A stretch of 64,000 nucleotides of DNA, taken from positions 124,001-188,000 of the forward strand of contig LVAT01000010.1 in assembly GCA_001604135.1 (NCBI GenBank), read 5' to 3'. Below the pieces are notes generated by a model. It was not told the DNA's origin, did not search any database, and saw only the letters and a program-made list of their open reading frames with translations. A program made the translations under genes and the position numbers. The DNA comes from Clostridiales bacterium Firm_14 (lineage in GTDB: Bacteria; Bacillota; Clostridia; Saccharofermentanales; Saccharofermentanaceae). Shown piece by piece: positions 50,929-58,884 of the stretch; positions within the stretch are counted from its first letter, which is position 1; each line of letters begins with the position of its first letter.

Positions 50929-53340
50929 ATGAAATCCCTGAATAAAGTAGCAGCAGTAATGCTGGCTGCTTCGGTTTTGTTATCGATGGCAGCATGCAAC
51001 AAGAAGAAAGAAGGCAGTCACAGCGGTCAGAAGATCTCTGCCAATATGCCATGGTATGATGTGACCGCTTATGATGTCGATCAGGGCTTGGATCCTGAGA
51101 AGAAAGTGCAAAGCGGTTATTCGCAGATGTGCGGTTTTGACGATGATTACATCGTCATTTTAACGCAGGGAAATTACGAGAGACCTGCTGATTTCAACTG
51201 GCAGGAAGATGATTACACCGCTTATCAGATCTCGACAATGTCAATACTCGACAGAAAAACCAAAAGCACCATAAAGACCATCAATCTATATGAGCTGTTC
51301 TCTAGCAACGACTACGTTGAAAGTGCTTCATATGTGAACGGCAAGATCTGTCTTACCGTCAGCGGTTTTGACATGGAGACCTACGCGCAGACCAGAAAAG
51401 ACGTCACAATGGATGTGAAGACACAGGAGATCATTGATACCGTAGACGTAGAAGCAGATGACAAATCAAAGATCGGGTCCTTCAAGATCGGCAAATACGT
51501 TGTGGACTCGCTTGCAGACTGGTCTAATGAGGAACCCAAATTCTTTTTGAACGTTACTTCACCTGATGGTGAGTCACAAACGATCGAGCTCAATGACCCG
51601 GCAAACCCGATAGAGTATGTTGAGAATGTCATTCCGCTCTCCGACAAGAAGGCTTTAGTCACGGCTTATCCCACAGGTTCGGGCTCACTGAAGTTTTTTG
51701 AGCTGGATCTGTCCACAATGGCTCTTTCCGCATCCGAAAAGGGCGAATACGACTGGCTCGACACGATCGGCGTATACAGGATGAAAGGCACCTCCGACGG
51801 TAAGGTATACGATATGTCTCCTGTCGGAATCTCGCTCGTAGATTTCAATAAGAAGACTGAAGAAAAGATCGTTAATCTCAGCTGGTGCGATTTTGACAGA
51901 AACTTATTTGATAACCTTCAGATCGCCGACGTAAACAACGGTTTATATCTTCTCTACGGTGAGAAGAGCGGTGCCCAGCCTTATGGTCATAATTTCTATA
52001 CGAGCAACGGTGAATTCATTCTTCTCGAGCTTAAAGAGGCTTCCAAGAATCCTCATGAAGGAAAAACGATCCTGGAGCTCTACTCCTCATACGGTTATCT
52101 CAGCGAAGAGATCAGCAGAGCAGTACTTAAGTTCAACAAGAGCAACACAGAATACTTTATCGAGGTTGCTGACCGCTACACATCAGAAGTTGACTATGAC
52201 TACAGCAACGTCAATAATGCTGATGATTCAGACGCTGCGAGCCTCAAGTACATGGCCGGCATGAGCAATAAACTTGCAATGGACATCATGAATGGTGACG
52301 GCCCGGACATGCTTCTTAATATCGACTATTACAATCAGCTCAGGAACGACAATTATCTTATGGATATGTCTTCCCTGGTCTCGAACATGAGCAAAGACAA
52401 ATACTTTACCAATGTTCTTGATGTTTCCAGGGTAAACGGCAAGCTCTATAACGTTCCGATCAGCTTTGGCGTTTCCGGAATCCAGACTGATCCCAAGTAT
52501 GCTCCGACATCCGGAGTCGGTTTTACTACTGATGAGTATGCCAAATTTGTTAAGGATGCCTTAAACGGTAAGGATGTTATCTCTAGCGGTCAGGCTCATT
52601 ACTTCGGTTCGCTCTTCAGCAACATGACTAACACATTCATCCAAAACGGCAAGGCTGATTTCTCAGGTCCTGAATTCTCCGCTCTCGCTGAATATGTCAA
52701 AGATAACGTTCCGGAGAAGAGCCCTGAGGATTGGAATAACGGAGTTAACGAGGTCGTTTATGACAGCAGTACTCCCGTTGAGGTCAAGAATGGCGTTTAC
52801 AGTTCGATCGGCAGTTATTATGATTATTTCTCAAACATCGAAATGACTAACGGCTGCGCCAATATACTCGGTCTTCCTTCAATTGACGGCCGCGGCCCCT
52901 CGATCTTCGCCTATGATTCGATCTCAGTATCTTCCCAGAGCAAGTACAAGGATGCCTGCATCGAATTCATTAAAGTTCTGATCTCTGACGATACTCAGAA
53001 AGATCTCGCTTCCAAAGGCTATTTTGTATTAAACCGTGATGCATTCCACGAAGTCGGTCTGAAAGCAGCAGAGTTTTTTAACTCTATCTGTCTGGATTAC
53101 CCTTACGGATATTGGGGCGAAGGCGAGCCTCCGAAGAACAAGGTAAAATTCAATAAAGATCACATCGCAACTTTAGAGAAGACGATCGAATCCTGCTCAG
53201 CCCACAGTTCTGAAGACGCTGCGATCACCATCATCCTGGTTGAGGAAATGCCCGCATACTTCTCCGGCCAGAAGGATCTTAACGAAGTCATCAAGATCGC
53301 TCAGGACAGAGTACAGAAAGTTTTGGACGAGAGAAAATAA
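50929..53340 (+). CDS. Lipoprotein: beta-propeller-like domain plus extracellular solute-binding domain
   Basis: The 803-residue protein has the lipobox SMAAC (Cys23), then ISANMPWYDVTAYDV, much like LSWYDFTEDTA in the 35157 product. The N-terminal half (about 50-370) has repeated strand blocks (MSILDRKTKSTI, MDVKTQEIIDTVD, FFELDLSTMAL). The C-terminal half resembles solute-binding proteins (ILELYSSYGYLSEEISRAVL, DGPDMLLNIDYYN, YNVPISFGVSG). The ending MPAYFSGQKDLNEVIK is nearly the same as in the 35157 product. GAAAGGAG is the ribosome-binding site. No permease genes are beside it. It is divergent from the luxEC operon and closed by the hairpin at 53372. Confidence 0.85.
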   Translation: MKSLNKVAAVMLAASVLLSMAACNKKKEGSHSGQKISANMPWYDVTAYDVDQGLDPEKKVQSGYSQMCGFDDDYIVILTQGNYERPADFNWQEDDYTAYQISTMSILDRKTKSTIKTINLYELFSSNDYVESASYVNGKICLTVSGFDMETYAQTRKDVTMDVKTQEIIDTVDVEADDKSKIGSFKIGKYVVDSLADWSNEEPKFFLNVTSPDGESQTIELNDPANPIEYVENVIPLSDKKALVTAYPTGSGSLKFFELDLSTMALSASEKGEYDWLDTIGVYRMKGTSDGKVYDMSPVGISLVDFNKKTEEKIVNLSWCDFDRNLFDNLQIADVNNGLYLLYGEKSGAQPYGHNFYTSNGEFILLELKEASKNPHEGKTILELYSSYGYLSEEISRAVLKFNKSNTEYFIEVADRYTSEVDYDYSNVNNADDSDAASLKYMAGMSNKLAMDIMNGDGPDMLLNIDYYNQLRNDNYLMDMSSLVSNMSKDKYFTNVLDVSRVNGKLYNVPISFGVSGIQTDPKYAPTSGVGFTTDEYAKFVKDALNGKDVISSGQAHYFGSLFSNMTNTFIQNGKADFSGPEFSALAEYVKDNVPEKSPEDWNNGVNEVVYDSSTPVEVKNGVYSSIGSYYDYFSNIEMTNGCANILGLPSIDGRGPSIFAYDSISVSSQSKYKDACIEFIKVLISDDTQKDLASKGYFVLNRDAFHEVGLKAAEFFNSICLDYPYGYWGEGEPPKNKVKFNKDHIATLEKTIESCSAHSSEDAAITIILVEEMPAYFSGQKDLNEVIKIAQDRVQKVLDERK

Positions 53341-53371
53341 ACCATAAGGTTCTAAATCCATTCAAACAATA

Positions 53372-53400
53372 AGGGGTTGCCGGTATGACCGGCAGCCCCT
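53372..53400 (+). terminator. Probable terminator of the 50929 gene
   Basis: GGGGTTGCCGGT pairs with ACCGGCAGCCCC around a 3-nt loop, one mismatch. The T-run after it is poor (TGCTTCATT), so the strength is uncertain. Confidence 0.6.
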
Positions 53401-53417
53401 GCTTCATTGTAAATGAG

Positions 53418-53445
53418 GAGTGACCCGACGTGCAACGGGTCACTC
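53418..53445 (+). promoter_or_regulatory. 10-bp perfect hairpin before a small ORF
   Basis: GAGTGACCCG pairs with CGGGTCACTC around an 8-nt loop, just before the AAAGGAG ribosome-binding site of the 36-codon ORF at 53460. It may control that ORF or be a second terminator. Confidence 0.5.
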
Positions 53446-53459
53446 GAGAAAGGAGAACA

Positions 53460-53570
53460 ATGAAAACTACACACTTAGAAACACGAGGGGGTTATGGGAG
53501 GTACATGTTTCTGTTGTTGATTGGATTATACATAACCAATGGGGACAGTAACGGGACACAATGCGATTGA
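53460..53570 (+). CDS. Possible 36-residue membrane peptide
   Basis: This ORF has one of the best ribosome-binding sites in the window (AGAAAGGAGAACA before ATG 53460). The product has a charged start (MKTTHLETRGGYGR), one short hydrophobic segment (MFLLLIGLYI) and a polar end. The last part overlaps the motif CAATGGGGACAGTAAC...GGGACACAATG (53537-53563), which recurs widely in bacterial genomes, so the ORF may end by chance within a repeat. It could be a small membrane protein or a remnant. The intergenic space 53341-53637 contains nothing else. Confidence 0.4.
   Translation: MKTTHLETRGGYGRYMFLLLIGLYITNGDSNGTQCD
53537..53563. repeat. GGGGACAG...GGGACAC dispersed-repeat-like motif
   Basis: CAATGGGGACAGTAAC followed by GGGACACAATG. 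Words of the GGGGACAGTAAC/GGGACAC type are known to me from repeated intergenic sequences near HUH transposase genes in diverse bacteria. No transposase is present here, so it would be an orphan copy. Confidence 0.35.
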
Positions 53571-53637
53571 AAATAAAAAATCCTGCATGATATATGCTCG
53601 TTGCTGATATAGTTTTCGCAGAGGTGGAGATAGTCGA

Positions 53638-54273
53638 CTAATTGTCAGGCAGGTATTCCCACACCGAGAACCGCTGCGGCTCCTTGTGGATATAATAGCC
53701 GCCCTCGCGGTATATATCTTCGCGCCTGATAAGGTTCCAGCCGGGTCTGTCATTGAGATAGTAACCGCTCTGGTGGTCCACGTAATAATACAGCTTGATC
53801 TTATGTGTGAGCTGCATTTCGAGAAGGTTTACGAATAACTTAAATGTATCAGTCTCCATGGGACGGTACATAAACAGGACATTATAGTCGTTGTAATCAA
53901 GACCGAATGCATCGCCCTCTACGATCTCGACATTTTTAAACCGGGATGTCCAGCTGCGTGCCACCGAAGCGACTGACGGATTAAGTTCGATCCCGGTGAT
54001 CTTGCACGGACAGTTGTTTCTGAGAAGATAAGCGATGACACGTCCCTTGCCGCAGCCGATGTCGATGAATGAATCATCAGGCTTCGGGTCGAAGTCCTCC
54101 ATGACCTTCGCAAGGCCCAGGTAAGGCGCGGACTGGCTGCCCGTGGCACCGTGGCTTTTCGCGAAAGGCGTCGGAACAAACACACCGAGATTTCTCCCGC
54201 TGATCTTTTTGTCCCTGCCCGCATCTAGCATGCAGGACAGTTTATTGGATATAGCAACTATAGGGTTCAGCAC
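53638..54273 (-). CDS. Class I SAM-dependent methyltransferase
   Basis: The 211-residue protein has the motif I of class I methyltransferases (SFIDIGCGKGRVIAYLL, about residues 68-84), then the acidic end of strand 2 (ITGIELNPSVASVA) and motif with VEGDAFGLDYNDYNVLFMY. The first 60 residues are a helical lead-in. It should methylate an unknown small molecule or protein with S-adenosylmethionine. It stands alone on the minus strand behind a 79-bp inverted-repeat element (54301-54379). Confidence 0.87.
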   Translation of the reverse strand: MLNPIVAISNKLSCMLDAGRDKKISGRNLGVFVPTPFAKSHGATGSQSAPYLGLAKVMEDFDPKPDDSFIDIGCGKGRVIAYLLRNNCPCKITGIELNPSVASVARSWTSRFKNVEIVEGDAFGLDYNDYNVLFMYRPMETDTFKLFVNLLEMQLTHKIKLYYYVDHQSGYYLNDRPGWNLIRREDIYREGGYYIHKEPQRFSVWEYLPDN

Positions 54274-54300
54274 TAGCGAATATTCCTTTATTCGAAAAGG

Positions 54301-54379
54301 ATTTAACTCTCTTTAAGCCACAAGTTCCGCAGAGCGCTCTTCGCTCGAGGACTGTCCGAAGTGGCAAAGAGAGTTAAAT
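54301..54379. repeat. 79-bp element with 14-bp perfect terminal inverted repeats
   Basis: ATTTAACTCTCTTT (54301-54314) is perfectly inverted as AAAGAGAGTTAAAT (54366-54379). Inside are CCAC/GTGG and a GAGCG/CGCTC hairpin, so the whole can fold into one long stem. It lies between corA and the methyltransferase gene on their shared strand. No T-run follows. It may be a MITE-like relic or an RNA processing stem. Confidence 0.7.
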
Positions 54380-54385
54380 TCGTCT

Positions 54386-55297
54386 TCACAGCCACTTTTT
54401 CTTTTTGAAGAATATCAGGCTTATAACTACGATCAGGATACTGAGGACGATCACGACCGGATAGCTGCCCTTCCATTCGAGTTCAGGCATGAAGCGGAAG
54501 TTCATTCCGTACCAGCCTACGATCAGTGTAAGCGGCATGAATATCGTCGTAACGACCGTAAGCACTGTCATGATACGGTTCTGTTTGATATCGAGATGAG
54601 CCTTATAAAGGTCTCGGAGCTGCATCGTGTAGTCACGAAGCGACATCGATTCCTCGTGAAGCCTCTCGGCACGGTTGATAAACAACCTGAAGTATCTTAA
54701 GTTCTCGAGATCGAAAAAGCCGTTCTCGTTCTCTTCGAATTCAGCGGCAAGGTCCATCAGCTGCTCGTAGTGTATGCGCAGGTAACGGATCTCATTTCTT
54801 ATGTCGTTCAGACGTCCGGAAGGAAGGTTCTCATCTCCGTCGATTATCGCCTGCTCCATGGAATCGAGTTCATCCTCATATCTTTCCATGAGCCTTAAGT
54901 CATCTTTTACAATGTAGTCCAGGAAATCATATAAGAATCTCTCGAGACTCGGCATCTTCCACTTCTTGCTCTGCTTGATTCCCTTGATGATATTAAGAGC
55001 GGTGTCGCCGTTGTCGATAAATATGACACCCTTCTCGTCTAATACAAAAGCAAATTTCTTGTCATCGGCAGCCGGGTTCTTCCTGTCGGGTATCGCAAAT
55101 GTGCCTGTAAGAGAATCGTAGTTTACTTCCGCTTTTGTAAGAAAGATCTCTGCAAGGTCAGGATCAAGCTCGATGCCTATCTCAAAGCTGTCCTTGTTCT
55201 TTTGCCATTCTTCGAAATTCATTACGGCAACAAACGGCTTACCTTTTATATCCGAGCGGTCTACCGCCTTTAACGTCTCCTCGATAGTGAAAAACAC
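54386..55297 (-). CDS. corA: CorA family magnesium/divalent cation transporter
   Basis: A GTG start at 55297 is chosen because GGAGG lies 8 nt upstream; the frame can be read from a TTG at 55324 but that start lies before the ribosome-binding site. The 303-residue product has a soluble alpha/beta N-terminal part, a long helical stretch (about 150-240, charged) and two C-terminal membrane helices. The hallmark YGMNFRFMPELEW lies between them. CorA proteins form pentameric Mg2+ or Co2+ channels. A TATAAT box at 55331-55336 is its probable promoter. Confidence 0.92.
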   Translation of the reverse strand: MFFTIEETLKAVDRSDIKGKPFVAVMNFEEWQKNKDSFEIGIELDPDLAEIFLTKAEVNYDSLTGTFAIPDRKNPAADDKKFAFVLDEKGVIFIDNGDTALNIIKGIKQSKKWKMPSLERFLYDFLDYIVKDDLRLMERYEDELDSMEQAIIDGDENLPSGRLNDIRNEIRYLRIHYEQLMDLAAEFEENENGFFDLENLRYFRLFINRAERLHEESMSLRDYTMQLRDLYKAHLDIKQNRIMTVLTVVTTIFMPLTLIVGWYGMNFRFMPELEWKGSYPVVIVLSILIVVISLIFFKKKKWL

Positions 55298-55330
55298 TTT
55301 CAATCCCTCCGCTTTAAGATTCAACTCACA

Positions 55331-55357
55331 TTATACAGCGATATTAAGATCCGTCAT
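55331..55357 (-). promoter_or_regulatory. Promoter of the corA gene
   Basis: TATAAT on the minus strand (55336-55331) with TGACGG about 15 nt upstream (55357-55352). It gives a short leader before GTG 55297. A second TATAAT lies further upstream near 55377. Confidence 0.5.
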
Positions 55358-55427
55358 TGTTTTCTTTCCCAATTATACCTTTTCGCTCCCGGCAGGAAAG
55401 GAAAGTTCGGCTGTTACTGTAATACAT

Positions 55428-55497
55428 GCCCCTTTTTAGGAGGCAACAATTATATAAAAATGCGTTTTTATATAATTGTCGGCCTTTTTTAGGGGCC
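55428..55497. repeat. Long palindrome upstream of corA
   Basis: ACAATTATATAAAAA (55446-55460) is perfectly inverted at 55465-55479 around TGCG. The flanks GCCCC (55428) and GGGGC (to 55496) add an outer stem, with CCTTTTTAGG-like words on both sides. It lies between the corA promoter and the terminator of the alcohol dehydrogenase gene. Confidence 0.65.
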
Positions 55498-55534
55498 GGT
55501 ATTACAGCTTCACGTTTTTCCCGGGTATAACAAA

Positions 55535-55563
55535 GGGGGCATCTCATTTCTGAGATAACCCCC
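55535..55563 (-). terminator. Intrinsic terminator of the ADH/SDR operon
   Basis: GGGGG and ATCTCA pair with TGAGAT and CCCCC (55535-55546 with 55551-55563). On the minus strand a TTTGTT follows. It lies 30 nt after the ADH stop. Confidence 0.8.
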
Positions 55564-55592
55564 GAACTTAGCTTTTTCGCGTGCTAAAAAGA

Positions 55593-56744
55593 TCAGATCA
55601 TTGCCTTATAGATATTTGCGCAGTCTTCCTCATTAAGCGTAACGAAGCCTGAGATCGTGCCGTCACGGCCGTCACCGTAGCAGAGGTTCTTAACGAGTGT
55701 GGGGATGTCTTCTTCCTTGCCGCCCAACTCGCCCAATGTGGAAGGCATGCCGATAGAGATAAGGAATTTCTTAAATGCTTCGATGCCTTCTTCTGCAGTC
55801 TCTACGCCCCAGACACGGTTTGCAACCTGTGTGAAGCGTGCAACATCGTGGTTCATTACATACTTGAAGACAGCGGGCATGGTAACCGCAAGACCTGCAC
55901 CGTGTGCACAGTCATAGAGAGCTGAGAGCTCATGCTCGATATTGTGGCTGTTCCAGTCCTGTGAACGGCCTACGCCGCAGGAATTGGTGTGAGCCATCGT
56001 GCCTGCCCACATGATGTTTGCGCGTGCCTGATAATCGTTGGGATCAGCTATGACCTTGGGGCCTTCGTTCTTCATAGTGATGAGGAGCGCTTCAATGAGG
56101 CGGTCCGTAACTTCAACGTCCTCGGAATTTGTGAGGTAACGCACGTAAAGGTGAGCCATGATATCCGTGATGCCGCATGCTGTCTGGTAAGGAGGAAGTG
56201 TCTGTGTGAGCTCAGGATTTAAGATGCTGAACTTAGGTCTAATGCCCTCGCCGCTTGCGCCGCGCTTAAACATGCCTTCTTCCTTGGTGATAACGGAGTC
56301 GCCGGAGCCTTCGCTGCCTGCTGCTGCGATCGTGAGGACCGTACCAACGGGAAGAGCCTTTAAGATCGGCTTGCCGCAATAGAAATCCCAGAAATCACCG
56401 TCGTAAACAACGCCTGCCGCGATAGCCTTTGATGAGTCGATGGCAGAACCGCCGCCTACTGCGAGAACGAAGTCAACGCCCTCTTTTTGGCAGAGGTCAA
56501 TTCCTTCGTAAACAAGGCCGCTTCTGGGGTTGGGCTTAACGCCGCCCAATTCAACATAGGGAATTCCTTCACCGTCTAGTGAAGCCTTTACTCTGTCTAA
56601 AAGACCTGAACGGACAACGCTTCCGCCGCCGTAGTGGATCAATACCTTTGAGCCGCCGAAATCTTTAACGAGCTTGCCTGCCTCTGCTTCCATATCCTTG
56701 CCGAAAACGAACTTTGTGGGTGAGTAGAACGTGAAGTTTTCCAT
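55593..56744 (-). CDS. Iron-containing alcohol dehydrogenase (butanol dehydrogenase-like)
   Basis: This 383-residue protein belongs to the iron-type group III alcohol dehydrogenases. It begins FTFYSPTKFVFGKDMEAEAG and has the NADP site GGGSAIDSSKAIAAG (about residues 97-111). Metal ligands are seen in GITDIMAHLYVRYL (Asp, His) and ALYDCAHGAGLAV (His). It should reduce medium-chain aldehydes to alcohols with NAD(P)H. It lies 15 nt downstream of an SDR oxidoreductase gene, in the same operon. In principle it could take up the aldehyde made by LuxCE elsewhere in the window, but this is speculation. Confidence 0.93.
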   Translation of the reverse strand: MENFTFYSPTKFVFGKDMEAEAGKLVKDFGGSKVLIHYGGGSVVRSGLLDRVKASLDGEGIPYVELGGVKPNPRSGLVYEGIDLCQKEGVDFVLAVGGGSAIDSSKAIAAGVVYDGDFWDFYCGKPILKALPVGTVLTIAAAGSEGSGDSVITKEEGMFKRGASGEGIRPKFSILNPELTQTLPPYQTACGITDIMAHLYVRYLTNSEDVEVTDRLIEALLITMKNEGPKVIADPNDYQARANIMWAGTMAHTNSCGVGRSQDWNSHNIEHELSALYDCAHGAGLAVTMPAVFKYVMNHDVARFTQVANRVWGVETAEEGIEAFKKFLISIGMPSTLGELGGKEEDIPTLVKNLCYGDGRDGTISGFVTLNEEDCANIYKAMI

Positions 56745-56759
56745 ACATTATCTCCTTTT

Positions 56760-57485
56760 TTATTTGATGCTGTTTACTGCGTCTTCCAGTGTCATTCCTG
56801 CGAAATCCTGTGCGTGGAAGATCTGTCCGTTAATTGTATCGTCAACAAATGCTCCGACGATGACGCCGGGGATCGCACTCTCGGGTGCGTTGGGCGCATT
56901 GGGTCCTCCGAGATCGGTCCTGCACCAGCCGGGATCGGTGAGGTTCATCGCAACGCCTGTTCCTCCGAGCCTTGATGCCATGTCCTTAGTGATCTTGTCG
57001 AGCGCTGCCTTAGCTGCGGAATACCCTGCCTGCTCAGGCTCTTTGTCGATACCGCTCGTCGTATTTACGATGCGTCCGAAGCCGCGTCCGATCATCTTCG
57101 GAAGGAAGTGATAGCAGATCATGGCGGGAGCGATCGTATTAACGTTGAAGCTAACCGTGTAATCATCTGCAGGTGTCTTATAGTATTCGGTCCTGTATGC
57201 GATCTGAAGACCTGCATTGTTCAATACAATGTCGACGTCGACGCCCAGGGAGTCAATGTTTTCGAGCATTTTGAGAACTGAGGGAATATCATTAAGATCA
57301 GCCGATACGGAGTGGCACAAAACGCCCTTTGCCTTCAATTCTTCTTCAAGTGGAGCCGTGTGCGCGGTATCCCTGCTGTGAAGAATGAGGTTGCATCCGC
57401 AGTCTGCCATCTTCAGCGCGGCGAGCCTTCCGATGCCCCTTGCGGCACCCGTGATAAATACCCATTTCCCGCTTAAATCCAACAT
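56760..57485 (-). CDS. Short-chain dehydrogenase/reductase (SDR)
   Basis: The 241-residue enzyme has the classical SDR marks: the nucleotide-binding WVFITGAARGIGRLAALK, the NNAG motif (VLNNAGLQIAY) and the catalytic GYSAAKAALDK (Tyr and Lys) near residue 160. It should oxidise or reduce a hydroxyl group with NAD(P)(H); the substrate is unknown. It is the first gene of an operon with the iron alcohol dehydrogenase, 15 nt apart. The promoter lies in the space to the XRE gene at 57587. Confidence 0.92.
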   Translation of the reverse strand: MLDLSGKWVFITGAARGIGRLAALKMADCGCNLILHSRDTAHTAPLEEELKAKGVLCHSVSADLNDIPSVLKMLENIDSLGVDVDIVLNNAGLQIAYRTEYYKTPADDYTVSFNVNTIAPAMICYHFLPKMIGRGFGRIVNTTSGIDKEPEQAGYSAAKAALDKITKDMASRLGGTGVAMNLTDPGWCRTDLGGPNAPNAPESAIPGVIVGAFVDDTINGQIFHAQDFAGMTLEDAVNSIK

Positions 57486-57586
57486 AAAAGCACCTCGCTT
57501 TTTAATTAGTCAGGTGCTTTCATTGTATCAACATGGGTTATGGTAAATATTCAATTTATCTTTGAATATTATTAAGTTTTTGATTG

Positions 57587-58696
57587 TTATTTATCCATCA
57601 TCTTTTGGCGGTACGGATTATCATCTGTTGCATCGAAGCCCGGCAGCAGGTATTTATCCGGCATGTACTCATGCACATCCAGGTCAAGGAAATAGTTGCA
57701 GAACACGATCGCGCAGTAGGTGATCTTCGTGTTGCCGTCCTGACCTTCAGGGATCATGGCATATACGAATCCGTTATATTCGTCAGAATCCATTGCGACC
57801 AGATCGTAGCCTTCAGGCTCGCCTGTAACCGTGTAGATACCCTTGTAATCATCAATACCGATTGCCTGAAGCCTTGCGATCTCCGCATCATACTTATCTC
57901 CGTAATCGAGCGTCATGTATACAACATACTGGCCGTCCCACGGATTGTAGTAAGTCAGCTGATATTCGGTAACATCTGCTTCGATCTTCTCCGGCATGAC
58001 ATCGAAAAGCTGGTACGTGCCCATCCTGTATTCGCTGTCCTTGTCCTGCTCATTATGAATGTACTTGTTGAAATCCGAAGCGTCCGTACTGACTTCGATC
58101 TTGGCATTCGTATACCATGAGTACACCACCGCAAAAAGGAACACCGCTGCAACCACATAGTGAGTGACTATTGCCATCACCACAATGGTAATGATCTTCA
58201 CAGCTTTTACGGCCTTCCTGTGCTTGGAGAACCGCTGCAGGAGCCCCGTTACATAGAGCGTGAGAATGCACATGACTATAAAGCCTAAAAATGTTGCAAA
58301 TATCGCTCCTGAACGCCTTAGATCCGGCTCATAAGAAATAGTCTGAAGTACTATTGCAAAGATCGTTAATCCTATTCCTATTATCGACAATACCTGAACA
58401 AACCTTAAGAGCTTGCTCTTCTCGCCCGTTGCATAGACCGCCATCTTGTCGGCGACCTCTCTTGTTTCCTGATCCATCATCTCGCTTTTCCTTTCCCCGT
58501 CTATGATCTCCCTGACATCGACATCATAGAAATCGGCTATCTCGACCAGCAATGAGATATCAGGAAGATTGCTGCCCGTCTCCCATCTGGAAACGGTTCT
58601 GTTGCTGACATTGAATTTTGCTGCCAGCTGTTCCTGAGTTAATCCTTTCTCATTACGTAAAGTCTTGAGAAATTGTCCTGTCTTTTTCTGATCCAA
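57587..58696 (-). CDS. XRE regulator with membrane domain
   Basis: A TTG start at 58696 is chosen: GGAGG lies 9 nt upstream and homologues begin with a peptide like MDQKKTGQFLKTLR. The 369-residue product has an XRE helix-turn-helix (LTQEQLAAKFNVSNRTVSRW, about residues 15-40), then four or five membrane helices (about 105-215) and a C-terminal outer domain. This joins a DNA-binding head to a membrane sensor, a layout common in Clostridia. It is divergent from the two-component operon and may respond to envelope signals. Confidence 0.85.
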   Translation of the reverse strand: MDQKKTGQFLKTLRNEKGLTQEQLAAKFNVSNRTVSRWETGSNLPDISLLVEIADFYDVDVREIIDGERKSEMMDQETREVADKMAVYATGEKSKLLRFVQVLSIIGIGLTIFAIVLQTISYEPDLRRSGAIFATFLGFIVMCILTLYVTGLLQRFSKHRKAVKAVKIITIVVMAIVTHYVVAAVFLFAVVYSWYTNAKIEVSTDASDFNKYIHNEQDKDSEYRMGTYQLFDVMPEKIEADVTEYQLTYYNPWDGQYVVYMTLDYGDKYDAEIARLQAIGIDDYKGIYTVTGEPEGYDLVAMDSDEYNGFVYAMIPEGQDGNTKITYCAIVFCNYFLDLDVHEYMPDKYLLPGFDATDDNPYRQKMMDK

Positions 58697-58884
58697 GGTG
58701 TGGGCCCTCCTTTCGACCGGTGTCAGGATACGATGTCCGCGGGAAAAATAACACGACACAAAGCGAGAATTGCCGTTTTTTCACATATTTGGACACGGTA
58801 TGTCTATCAGGTATTATACTATTGTCAGGATTTCAGGTGCATTTCAGGTTGCCCTAATAGACTATGCGAAAGGAGGAATTATCC

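Noticed and set aside
35157-53340. Classical sugar ABC transporter loci
   Set aside because: No permease or ATPase genes of the transporter type lie next to any of the three binding-protein-like lipoproteins.
53537-53563. Intact insertion sequence
   Set aside because: Only a repeat-like word is visible; there is no transposase frame and no terminal repeats around it.
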